From the NCBI RefSeq assembly GCF_014295035.1, contig NZ_CP060404.1, positions 6,426,501-6,490,500 of the forward strand: a stretch of DNA of 64,000 nt, written 5' to 3'. The DNA comes from Streptomyces buecherae. Lineage in GTDB: Bacteria; Actinomycetota; Actinomycetes; Streptomycetales; Streptomycetaceae. This document shows, piece by piece, positions 1-7,799 of this stretch; the stretch's first letter is position 1, and each line of letters starts with the position of its first letter. The notes beneath the pieces are model-generated. The model made no database searches, was not told where the DNA came from, and saw only the letters and a program-made list of their open reading frames with translations. Position numbers and translations under genes: made by a program.

Positions 1-17
1 GCGTACACTCACCGTTC

Positions 18-917
18 ATGACGGTTGATCTACGGCAATTCCGCTACTTCATAGGCGTCGCTGAGGAAGGCAACTTCACCCGGGCGTCGGGCCGGCTCAA
101 AGTCGCCCAACCATCGCTCTCCCGGCAGATCCGCCAGTTGGAGCGGGAACTTGGGTTACAACTCCTGATCCGACATCCGCACGGCGTCACTCTGAGTGCC
201 GCCGGGGCGGAGTTCCTCGTGAACGCCCGCGTTGCGGTTGCGGCGTTCGACGAGGCAATCGGCGCGGCGCAGCTCGCGGCCGAAGGCAAGAGCGGTCGTC
301 TCAAGGTGGGCTTCCTGGTTGCCGCGGCCCTTGAATTCACTCCGCTCGTGCTACAGATGTTCCGCAAGCGCTTCCCCGATGTCAAGGTCGAGGTGCGTGA
401 GTTTGACTTTAATGACACATCGGCGGGGCTGGCGGATCGCGCGACAGACGTTGCCTTCCTTCGCCTCCCGCATCAGACCTCGGGTTTGGATCACTTGGTC
501 TTCACTGAGGAACGACTGGTTGCCGCCATGCCGGTCGATCACCCGCTCGCGCACAGCGTCGAGGTCAGTGTTGCCCAGTTGCTCAAAGAACCACTCATCG
601 CGCCACCAGGAAATGGGGCGTGGCGAGATTTTTGGATGTTCAACGATCAACGCGGTGACGCTCCGGAAGTCGTGGGTGTCGAAGCCGCTTCTTTCGAAAG
701 CGAGCTGCAAGCCGCAGCGGCCGGTCACGGGGTCAGTATCACCACCGAGGGCGCGTGCCGCTTCTATAATCGGCCTGACCTGGTGTTCGTCAGCATCCGC
801 GACGCTCCCATGTCCACCATCGCCCTGGCCTGGCGCGCGGACAGCCTCTCGCCGCCCCTGCGGCAGTTCATCGCCGTCGCGAAAGAGGCCATCGAGCAGC
901 AGTCGGGCAGTACGTAA
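18..917 (+). CDS. LysR-family transcriptional regulator
   Basis: A 299-residue LysR-type DNA-binding regulator. The N-terminal winged helix-turn-helix spans about residues 4-63, with the usual EGNFTRAS and VAQPSLSRQI segments. The effector-binding domain follows, with the typical GRLKVGF strand near residue 93. Length is normal for the family. It lies at the window's left edge, so its upstream neighbour is unseen. The base composition is clearly lower in GC than the core genes further right, which suggests an acquired or lineage-specific segment. No effector can be named. It may control the gene run starting at 1700, but nearly 800 bp separates them, so this is inference. Confidence 0.9.
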   Translation: MTVDLRQFRYFIGVAEEGNFTRASGRLKVAQPSLSRQIRQLERELGLQLLIRHPHGVTLSAAGAEFLVNARVAVAAFDEAIGAAQLAAEGKSGRLKVGFLVAAALEFTPLVLQMFRKRFPDVKVEVREFDFNDTSAGLADRATDVAFLRLPHQTSGLDHLVFTEERLVAAMPVDHPLAHSVEVSVAQLLKEPLIAPPGNGAWRDFWMFNDQRGDAPEVVGVEAASFESELQAAAAGHGVSITTEGACRFYNRPDLVFVSIRDAPMSTIALAWRADSLSPPLRQFIAVAKEAIEQQSGST

Positions 918-1699
918 CCCCCGGACATCGTTGCCTGTACAGCACGCGTGATGTGTCCACCCGCTGCCCCCTCCACGCCCTTCGCTTCCCGGCACGGATC
1001 CGGTGTGACCTGCGACGCTCGCCGCTCCCCACAGCGTGAACCCGCGTCGACGTCATGACCGCCGTGACCCTCCTGCCCCTCCTGACACCATCCCGGCCCA
1101 CACGACCAGCCGCAACACCCCCTCGGCCCGCTCGTGGGCACCTGCGTCCCGTCAGCCACTTACATGGCCAAAACGCATGGGTCGGCACGGTCGCACCCGC
1201 ATCATCGGGCGCACCCGCCACCCTTGGAAGGGGGAAAGCGGGGCATAAGCGCGATCGCGTACGACAGCTCGGTGGCTCGTACGGCCCCTCGCGCTGGCGC
1301 CCGGCGAACCCGCCGGGCGAGGCCCCGCCGCGGCACCCCGTCGCGGCCCGCCCGCACCCGGCCTGGCCAGCGCCTCCGGTCGAGAACGGGCGACGGTTCC
1401 GCGATGCGCCCCGAAGCCGCCCCGAACCGTGGAAGGATGAGGTCCTTCCGGTTCCGGAGCAGGTCAGCGCGCTGCGGAGGGTCACGGGTTAGTTACGTCA
1501 CAGAGTCGTCCGGAGTCCGGCGGCAATGGAGGCGCTAAGCGGAACCCGTTCAGCTAATCGCTCCAAGGCCACGTGAAATACGTTTCCGGTATATCTCTAT
1601 TCAGATTCGCTATACCTGATCCCGCAGATCAGCGCCGTGAAGTTTCTGATAGCGTCACGGAGAGCCGACCTTTCTACGCGGGAAGTAGGTATATCCGGG
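918..1699. other. long gene-poor spacer
   Basis: About 780 bp without a convincing gene. Open frames exist on both strands, but their translations are Pro/Arg-rich with no domain. The left half is GC-rich and holds an 8-bp hairpin at 1298-1319 (CGCCCGGC/GCCGGGCG). From about 1490 the sequence becomes AT-richer, as expected of a promoter region for the downstream operon, and includes the inverted repeat annotated separately. The string GGTATATC occurs near 1588 and again near 1687. Confidence 0.5.
1616..1632. promoter_or_regulatory. inverted repeat upstream of LLM operon
   Basis: A perfect 6-bp inverted repeat, CTGATC-N5-GATCAG, in the AT-richer stretch about 70 bp before the proposed start of the flavin oxidoreductase. 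It directly follows a TATACC hexamer (1611-1616) that could act as a -10 box, although no good -35 sits at the right distance. The size and position fit a dimeric regulator's operator. The neighbouring LysR protein is a candidate binder, but this is inference. Confidence 0.35.
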
Positions 1700-2698
1700 A
1701 TGGACCTCACGGACGAGCATCCGGGTTTTCTCAGGATGTTCACCCCGGGCAAGCTGACAGTCGGCCTGTTCCTGCCGTTGTGGCCCTACACCGGTGACAT
1801 GAAGCGGATGGTCGGGCAGGGCGAAGCGGTTCGACTGGCCGACCGGTCCGGCTTCGCGGCGATCTGGGTGCGGGACGTCCCCCTGTCCGATCCGAGCTTC
1901 GGTGACGTCGGGCAGGTCTTCGACCCCTGGACGTACCTGACCTGGCTGGCCGCGCACACCAGCCACGCTTCGCTGGCCGCGGGGAGCGTCGTCTTCACCC
2001 TGCGGCACCCGATCGACCTGGCCAAACAGGCCGCCTCGATCGACCAGTTGTCCGGCGGTCGCCTGGTCCTGGGCGCGGCCTCCGGCGACCGGCCGGCCGA
2101 GTTCCCGGCCTACGGGATCGACTTCCCCACGCGGGGCGAGCGTTACCGGCAGGCGGTGGAGATGTTCCGGACCGTCCTGGAGTCCGAACGCCCCACCGTC
2201 GCCTCCCCGCTGGGCCGCCTGAGCGGCGGCGTCGACGTACTGCCGAAACCGGTCAGTGGCCGTGTTCCGTTGTTGGTGACGGGTTCTTCGCAGCAGGACC
2301 CGGAGTGGATCGCGGAGCACGCCGATGGCTGGTTGACGTATCCGGGGGCCATGGTCAACGCGGCCGGACCGCGGGCCCTGGGAGAAAACGCGGCAGCATG
2401 GCGAAAACTCATTCCGAGTGGCCGGTTCAAGCCGGTAGCGACGAATGCGTGGATTGACTTGGTCGAGGACCGGCGGCACGAGCGCACGGCTCTGCGGGCC
2501 GGATTCATCCTGCGGACCGGAACCGACGGCCTGCTGGAGCTGCTGGGGCGCTGGCAGGACGCCGGCGTCAACCACGTGGCCCTGGGGGTCCAGCACGGTC
2601 AGCGACCGGCCGCGGAGGTGGTGGCCCAGCTGGCCGAGGAAGTCGTACCGCACTTCCCCGCGCTCGCCGGGCCGACGCCGCAGGAGCCCACGTGGTAG
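1700..2698 (+). CDS. LLM-class flavin-dependent oxidoreductase, BA3436-type
   Basis: A luciferase-like monooxygenase or reductase of the F420/FMN-binding TIM-barrel superfamily. The sequence contains strings typical of the BA3436-type subfamily: FAAIWVRDVPL, a DPSFGDVGQVFDPW block, LRHPIDLAKQAAS and LSGGRLVLGAASGDRP. With the ATG at 1700 the protein has 332 residues. An in-frame ATG at 1736 is also possible, and neither start has a strong ribosome site. It opens a tight plus-strand run: the alkyltransferase-like gene begins 21 bp after its stop and the mycothiol-isomerase-fold gene follows 11 bp after that. The substrate is unknown. The context suggests oxidation of an amine or amino-acid-derived intermediate, which is inference only. 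Confidence 0.85.
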   Translation: MDLTDEHPGFLRMFTPGKLTVGLFLPLWPYTGDMKRMVGQGEAVRLADRSGFAAIWVRDVPLSDPSFGDVGQVFDPWTYLTWLAAHTSHASLAAGSVVFTLRHPIDLAKQAASIDQLSGGRLVLGAASGDRPAEFPAYGIDFPTRGERYRQAVEMFRTVLESERPTVASPLGRLSGGVDVLPKPVSGRVPLLVTGSSQQDPEWIAEHADGWLTYPGAMVNAAGPRALGENAAAWRKLIPSGRFKPVATNAWIDLVEDRRHERTALRAGFILRTGTDGLLELLGRWQDAGVNHVALGVQHGQRPAAEVVAQLAEEVVPHFPALAGPTPQEPTW

Positions 2699-2719
2699 CG
2701 GAACAGTGGTAATGGAGCA

Positions 2720-3214
2720 ATGGAAACCCTAGGCAGCGAAGTGCTGGACACCCCCGTCGGGCCGTTGGTGATTGTCAGTCACGAGGACGGCGCGGTAGCG
2801 GTGTGTGGATTCTCCCGTACGTCCGAGGAACTGTTCGACTCCTTGCGGATACCGCAGGAGCCGACTTCACCGCGGCGCGAGCCGACCGTTGCGGCGGCGG
2901 CATTGCGGGCGTATTTCGACGGAGATCTCACGGCCATTGACGCCGTCGAGGTACGTCAACCCGGTACGACCCTTATGCAAGAAGCCTGGCAACGTCTGAG
3001 GGATCAGCCCGCGGGGGTGACGATGACCTACAGCGAGATGCTTCCCAAGGCGCCGCGCGCGGCCGGTCGCGCCTGCGCGGTGAATCGGGTGGGAATTCTC
3101 GTGCCCTGCCACCGCGTGCACCGCACCGACGGCAACCTGGGGGGCTATACCTGGGGACTGGACATCAAGCGCTGGTTGCGCCACCACGAAAACCAAGCTG
3201 ACTCCCTCTTCTAG
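2720..3214 (+). CDS. O6-alkylguanine-DNA alkyltransferase-like protein (Ogt family)
   Basis: A 164-residue protein of the Ogt/AGT family, whose members remove alkyl groups from O6 of guanine by suicidal transfer to a cysteine. The acceptor motif VPCHRV is present with Cys130, followed by NLGGYTWGLDIKRWL, the conserved C-terminal part. An RNase-H-like N-terminal domain precedes it. The stretch from the Tyr of TYSEML to the catalytic Cys is about five residues shorter than in human AGT, and the usual NP before the acceptor strand reads NR. The DNA-recognition helix may therefore be altered. It sits in an operon-like run with the flavin oxidoreductase and mycothiol enzyme, which suggests self-protection against an alkylating product (inference). 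Confidence 0.85.
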   Translation: METLGSEVLDTPVGPLVIVSHEDGAVAVCGFSRTSEELFDSLRIPQEPTSPRREPTVAAAALRAYFDGDLTAIDAVEVRQPGTTLMQEAWQRLRDQPAGVTMTYSEMLPKAPRAAGRACAVNRVGILVPCHRVHRTDGNLGGYTWGLDIKRWLRHHENQADSLF

Positions 3215-3225
3215 GAGAGCGCCCG

Positions 3226-3987
3226 ATGACTGCTGCCTCCCCCAAGCAGCGATGTTTCACCGATGAGGAGTACCTGCGCCTCATCGAGGCGTGGACCGCG
3301 GAACTCTTCGACATCTCGGCGCACCACCTGGACGTCACCGTGCCCAGTTGCCCGGGATGGCGGCTGCGCGACCTCGTACACCACGTGGGAAACATCGCGT
3401 ACTTCGTCAACGCCGTCATCGACGCGGCCGGCCCGGAGCCCGAGTTCACCGACGCCACCCCGCGGCCCGACGCCGAGGTCACCGGGTGGGCGGCGGACCA
3501 GACGCACGCCATGGTCAAGCAGTTGCGCGCGCTGGACCCGGCGACCCACGTCTGGAACTGGTCGCGCGAGCCCCAGCGACTCGACTTCTGGCCGCGCTGC
3601 ATCGCCCACGAGGCGCTGGTGCACGCCTGGGACGCGCACCACGCGCTGGGCCGGGAACGCGCCCTGCCGACGCGGGCCTGCCTGGACGGCATCGGCGAGA
3701 TCCTGGACATCCAACTGCCGCTGCGCACCGAGGAGGTCGCCGACGCCCGCTGGACGGCGGTCGTCCGTGCCACCGACGAGGAGGCACAGGGGGCGCGGTG
3801 GTCCGTCACGATCGACCACGGCGCCGTGGCCACCATGCTCACCACCGGCCACCAGGCCGCCGACGACCATGCCGACGTCCTGCTCAGCGGCCCGGCCGAC
3901 CGCCTCTACCTCGGCCTGTGGCGCAGGGTGCCGCTGCCCCTCACGCACGGGGCCCCGGACCGGGTGCGGGTCCTGTGTACGGACTGA
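3226..3987 (+). CDS. maleylpyruvate isomerase-fold, mycothiol-dependent enzyme family protein
   Basis: A 253-residue protein with the MDMPI N-terminal DinB-like four-helix bundle. Typical features are VPSCPGWRLRDLVHHVGN near residue 38 and the later HEALVHAWDAHHALG helix that carries metal-ligand histidines. A sterol-carrier-like C-terminal domain follows. Family members use mycothiol for isomerisation, conjugation or detoxification, and many are uncharacterised. The ATG has a good ribosome site (AGGAGAG) just upstream and lies 11 bp after the alkyltransferase-like gene, so co-translation is likely. In this context a thiol-dependent detoxification step is plausible but unproven. It converges with the minus-strand ACT-domain gene 49 bp downstream. 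Confidence 0.8.
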   Translation: MTAASPKQRCFTDEEYLRLIEAWTAELFDISAHHLDVTVPSCPGWRLRDLVHHVGNIAYFVNAVIDAAGPEPEFTDATPRPDAEVTGWAADQTHAMVKQLRALDPATHVWNWSREPQRLDFWPRCIAHEALVHAWDAHHALGRERALPTRACLDGIGEILDIQLPLRTEEVADARWTAVVRATDEEAQGARWSVTIDHGAVATMLTTGHQAADDHADVLLSGPADRLYLGLWRRVPLPLTHGAPDRVRVLCTD

Positions 3988-4036
3988 ACCCACCACCGCG
4001 ATCCGGGGCCGGGAAGACGCGCACCCCGAAGGCTTC

Positions 4037-4555
4037 CTATCGTCCTAGCCCGGCGGGGACCTTCGGCTCCGAGACAGCCGGGAGTTGAAAGGCCGCACTG
4101 AGCGCGCGCACTGCCTCGGTCAACCGGGAATCGTGGCAGACCGCCGAGATCTGGAGCTCCGAGGTGGTGATCAGATCGATGCTGATCCGGTGACGTGCCA
4201 GCGTCTCGCAGAACTTGGCGAGCACGCCGGGGTCCGCCCGCATACCGAATCCGCGCAGCAGCACCCTGCCGATGTGGTCGTCGAAGAGAACGTCGTCGAA
4301 ACCGAAGGCGGTCCGCAGATTCGTCAACTGCGTCATCGCCCGCCAGCCCCACTTGTTCGGGACGGTGAAGGTGATATCGATACGATCGTCGGCCGATCGG
4401 TTCGTGTTTTGGGAAATCGTGCCAACGACGAGCCCGGAAACAGCGAGGGCTCGCAATATCTGACCAGTCACGCTCGGCTTGGTCGGAACGCCGATGAGGG
4501 TTATCTTCGCCTCGGACCGGTCCTGTGCGATGTCGGTGATCTTGGCCTGCTCCAC
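4037..4555 (-). CDS. orphan aspartokinase regulatory (beta) subunit-like tandem ACT protein
   Basis: A 172-residue protein that is colinear with the regulatory half of class-I aspartokinase, including the DRSEAKITLIGVP opening, the FDDVLFDDHIGRVLLRG segment, GMRADPGVLAKFCE and the AGLGR C-terminus. The kinase domain is absent. This matches the beta subunit that actinobacterial lysC/ask genes make from an internal start, here as its own gene. The GTG at 4555 follows a strong AAAGGGAG site, and the upstream in-frame ATG at 4666 has none. Effector-region residues diverge: the family's NIDMxxQN reads VVGTISQN, and ISTSEIRIS reads ITTSELQIS. It may alter aspartokinase feedback control, feeding the adjacent decarboxylase pathway (inference). 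Confidence 0.8.
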   Translation of the reverse strand: MEQAKITDIAQDRSEAKITLIGVPTKPSVTGQILRALAVSGLVVGTISQNTNRSADDRIDITFTVPNKWGWRAMTQLTNLRTAFGFDDVLFDDHIGRVLLRGFGMRADPGVLAKFCETLARHRISIDLITTSELQISAVCHDSRLTEAVRALSAAFQLPAVSEPKVPAGLGR

Positions 4556-4882
4556 TGTGCTCCCTTTCGCCGTGTCAGCAACCGCGGTGCCTGGGTCGAA
4601 AATGCAGGGGACTTGAGCTGGATGAATGCGCCACTCCTTCTGCCGCATTCGACCGATGAGGGTCACAGGATACCTACCCCGCTTCTCGTCATTTCAAGTG
4701 CTGGGCCGAGTAAATTCTCCTGAACCCTCCGGCGGCATAGAGATGTCGGGAACGTCGGATGCGGCGCTCCTTTTGAAAGCCACCTCTTGGCAGCAGCCGT
4801 TATTGGTTGTAGATTTTCGGTGCCGGGGAATATCCCGTGCCACTTTCCGCGCGATTCGCGCGACCTCAAGACGAGATAGGCG
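4556..4882. other. divergent intergenic region, ACT gene / decarboxylase
   Basis: About 330 bp between the divergent ACT-domain and decarboxylase genes. It must hold both promoters. The composition is AT-richer than the neighbouring genes, but I found no confident -35/-10 pair, palindrome or small gene. Short open frames here lack ribosome sites and family features. Confidence 0.4.
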
Positions 4883-6373
4883 ATGATGAGTGATCTTATT
4901 TCTGCCGACCTAATGGAGTCCTGGCTCCGCAAGCCGAGCCCCCTGGACATCGGGCCGGAGCAGGTGGACGAGTTACTGGAGACCACCGTCACCCTGGTGC
5001 GCAAGCACGCGGACGGGGTGGCCGACGGGCCCGTGGCGCCCGTGGCGTTCGACAGCGACCAGATCCGCAAGTGGGTGGGCGAGTACGACTTCTCCACGCC
5101 CCACTCCGCCGAGTCGGTGCTGGCCGACGTCGCCACGGGGCTGACGCAGTGGGGCGTCCACACCACCCACCCCCGCTACTTCGGGCTGTTCAACCCGACC
5201 CCCCACTGGTGGGGTGTCGCGGGCGAGTTGCTCACCGCGGCGTTCAACCCGCAGCTCGCCGCGTACAGCCACGCGCCGGCGGCGGTCGAGATCGAACAGC
5301 ACGTGCTGCGCTTCCTGGCCGACCGACTCGGCCTGCCGTCGCCGGTGGCCGGTTCGTTCACCACCGGGGGCGCCGAGGCCAACCTGAGCGCGGTGCTCAT
5401 CGCGCTCACCCGACACTTCCCGGAGTACGCCGACCGCGGCCTGGCGGCCATTCCCGGCCAGCCGGTGCTGTACGCCTCGGCCGAAAGCCATCTGGCCTGG
5501 CTGAAGATCGCGCACATGACCGGCCTCGGTCGGGACGCGGTGCGACTGGTTCCGGTCGACGACAGCTACCGGATGGACATCGACGAACTCCGCCGGCTGC
5601 ACGCGGCCGACGTCGCGGCCGGCATGCGGCCGTTCCTGCTCGTCGGCACGTCGGGCACCACCGGCGGCGGCGCCCTCGACCCGCTGCCCGAGCTGGCCGC
5701 GTGCGCCGCCGAGTGGAACACGCACCTGCACGTCGACGCGGCCTGGGCGGGCACGGTCGCCTTCTCCGACGAACTGCGCCCCATGCTGGCCGGGATCGAG
5801 CGGGCGGACAGCGTCACCGTGGACGCGCACAAGTGGATGTCCGCGCCGATGGGCGCCGGCATGTTCCTGAGCAAGCACCCACAGGCGGTCGCGGAGAGCT
5901 TCCGGGTCAGCACCTCGTACATGCCCGCGGACACCGTGGGCAGCGACCCCTACACGAACAGCGTGCAGTGGTCGCGCCGGCTGATCGGTCTCAAGGTCTT
6001 CCTCGGGCTGGCGGTGACCGGGCAGGACGGTTACGCCACCCAGGTCGAACGCGACACCGCGCTCGGCCGGTTGCTCGCCGTCCGCGCCAAGGAGAGCGGC
6101 TGGCACCGCATCAACGACACGCCGCTGCCCCTGGTGTGCGTCGTGGACCCGGCGGTCGACGCGCGGCTGAGCCCGGCGGAGAGCTGGGCCTGGCACTCGG
6201 CCGTCGCGGACAAGGTGGTCGAGCGCGGACAGGCGTGGATCAGTCCGGTGCGCCTCTCCGGCCGCGCCGCGCTGCGGCTGTGCATCACGAGCTACCGCAC
6301 CGAGGCCGCCGACGTCGCCGCGTTGGTGGAGGAGATGGACAAGGCCCGTACCGCCGTCGGCATCCCCGGCTGA
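4883..6373 (+). CDS. PLP-dependent group II amino-acid decarboxylase
   Basis: A 496-residue fold-type I decarboxylase of the aromatic-amino-acid/glutamate/diaminobutyrate decarboxylase superfamily. The cofactor lysine is Lys317 in VTVDAHKWMSAP. The PLP-stacking His is at ESHLAW (about 203), the ring-nitrogen Asp is in HVDAAWAG (about 285), and the SFTTGGAEANLSA phosphate region is at about 158-170. A near-N-terminal motif, HPRYFGLFNPTP, is typical of the family. Two ATGs (4883 and 4886) follow a weak GAGATAGG site. Substrate specificity cannot be read from sequence. The neighbouring aspartokinase-like subunit makes an aspartate-family amino acid such as 2,4-diaminobutyrate an attractive guess (inference). 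Confidence 0.85.
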   Translation: MMSDLISADLMESWLRKPSPLDIGPEQVDELLETTVTLVRKHADGVADGPVAPVAFDSDQIRKWVGEYDFSTPHSAESVLADVATGLTQWGVHTTHPRYFGLFNPTPHWWGVAGELLTAAFNPQLAAYSHAPAAVEIEQHVLRFLADRLGLPSPVAGSFTTGGAEANLSAVLIALTRHFPEYADRGLAAIPGQPVLYASAESHLAWLKIAHMTGLGRDAVRLVPVDDSYRMDIDELRRLHAADVAAGMRPFLLVGTSGTTGGGALDPLPELAACAAEWNTHLHVDAAWAGTVAFSDELRPMLAGIERADSVTVDAHKWMSAPMGAGMFLSKHPQAVAESFRVSTSYMPADTVGSDPYTNSVQWSRRLIGLKVFLGLAVTGQDGYATQVERDTALGRLLAVRAKESGWHRINDTPLPLVCVVDPAVDARLSPAESWAWHSAVADKVVERGQAWISPVRLSGRAALRLCITSYRTEAADVAALVEEMDKARTAVGIPG

Positions 6374-7165
6374 CGAGCGGGCACGACGACGAGCCGGACC
6401 GGCACGCTCCGGTCGCCGACCGCCCCGCCGTCGGCCCGCCGTTCCGGTGTCGGACCCGCGGCCTGCCGGTCGCGGCGGGCGCACGATGAGGTACGCGGTA
6501 CGCACGCCGCACGCGACAGGACGCCGCCGGTGGGGAGTCGGCGGGCGTCAGCGGCGTGCGGGGGCCGGGCCCGCGGGCCCGGCGAACGAGAGCGGGCTGC
6601 GGTCGCGGCCAGCGTTGTCCCACGCGCCGGAGGGCATCCCCGGCGCGCATGACCGCAGCGAGTGCCGTGCGATCGGGCCGCGGAAGCCACTTGGTCGAGA
6701 ACGCGGCCCGAACGAAACCCACAGGCTCAGCAGCCGAGCGCAACGACGCGCCCTGCGACAGACATGCGACGGACCCGCGATGGACCCGCGCCGGAAATGG
6801 TCGGCGCGACGCGGCCGGAAGCGGTCCGCCGCGCCGTCGAACGCGCGGTGAGCGGCCCGACGCGGGCGCGCTCGCCGCGACCGCGGCCCGAGGCGACCCG
6901 TTGTCGCGCGGCGGTGGGACGCCGCCGCCCGCGCGTACATCGCGACCGCGACGGCCACGGTCAACCGGCCGCCACCCGCACCACCGCGCGAGCGAGTTCA
7001 CGCCTGCGGGCAGTCGGGAGCAGGTCAGGCGACGGCCAACCGCCCTCGCCTGAGCCGGTGTTGGGGCGCGGCGTAGGCAACCGGGCCGGCGAGGTAGGGA
7101 TACGGCGCGCGGGGCGGTGGCGTGGTGGCTGGATCGCCGCTGCGCCACCGCCCCGCGCGGCGGTC
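6374..7165. other. gene-poor GC-rich spacer
   Basis: About 790 bp with no supportable gene. Long open frames on both strands are Arg/Pro/Ala-rich, lack family motifs and overlap each other, as chance frames in very GC-rich DNA do. It separates the accessory cluster on the left from the stress-response group on the right and could be a degraded or junction region. I see no repeats or integration-site signature. Confidence 0.45.
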
Positions 7166-7786
7166 TCAGGAGAAGTCCAGCTCCCCGGTGCGGGAGCGCT
7201 TCAGCTCGAAGAACTTCGGGTAGCCGGCCAGCAGTCGGGCCCCGTCGAAGACCCGCAGGGCCTCCTCGCCACGGGGGATGGCGGTCAGCACGGGACCGAA
7301 GAAGGCGACGCCGTCGATGTGCAGCGTCGGCGTGCCGACCTCCTGGCCCACCGGGTCCATGCCCTCGTGGTGGCTCTTGCGCAGCGCCTCGTCGTACGCG
7401 GTGGAATCCGCGGCGTCCGCCAGCTCCGTCGGCAGGCCGGCCTCCGCCAGCGCCTCCTCGATGAGCTTCCGGTCCACCTGGCGGCCCTCGTTGTGGATGC
7501 GGGTGCCCAGCGCCGTGTACAGCTCGCGCAGCACCCCCTCGCCGTGCTGCTGCGCCGCGGCTATGCAGACCCTGACCGGGCCCCAGTTGCGCGCGAGGGA
7601 CTCCTTGTAGCGCTCGGGTATGTCCTCCCGCCCCTCGTTGAGCACGGACAGGCTCATGACGCGAAAGCGCAGGTCAAGGTCGCGGTGCTGCTCGACCTCC
7701 AGGATCCAGCGGGAGGTGATCCAGGCGAAGGGGCAGGCCGGGTCGAAGTAGAAGTCAACGGAGTGGCGTGTGGTCTGATCGCTCAT
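7166..7786 (-). CDS. DsbA-fold mycothiol-dependent nitroreductase-like protein (Rv2466c family)
   Basis: A 206-residue thioredoxin-fold protein of the DsbA/FrnE group. It starts with VDFYFDPACPFAWITSRW and ends with the GTPTLHIDGVAFFGPVL cis-Pro region, as in the mycobacterial mycothiol-dependent reductase Rv2466c. The active site reads CPFA, so only the first Cys (about residue 18) of the usual CxxC remains. A one-cysteine mechanism using mycothiol would be expected. It lies directly downstream of, and on the same strand as, the MarR regulator gene (13 bp apart), and both are divergent from a reductase and an Ohr gene. A role in thiol redox or nitro-compound handling is likely. Confidence 0.8.
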   Translation of the reverse strand: MSDQTTRHSVDFYFDPACPFAWITSRWILEVEQHRDLDLRFRVMSLSVLNEGREDIPERYKESLARNWGPVRVCIAAAQQHGEGVLRELYTALGTRIHNEGRQVDRKLIEEALAEAGLPTELADAADSTAYDEALRKSHHEGMDPVGQEVGTPTLHIDGVAFFGPVLTAIPRGEEALRVFDGARLLAGYPKFFELKRSRTGELDFS

Positions 7787-7799
7787 GGTCCGAACCTAA

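Noticed and set aside
4973..6505. 510-codon minus-strand open frame over the decarboxylase
   Set aside because: Arg/Gly-rich shadow of a gene with clear PLP-enzyme motifs on the plus strand.
6285..7148. 287-codon minus-strand open frame in the 6.4-7.2 kb spacer
   Set aside because: Arg/Pro/Ser composition, no ribosome site, no family motif, and overlapping frames on the other strand. Not supportable as a gene or as a recognisable pseudogene.
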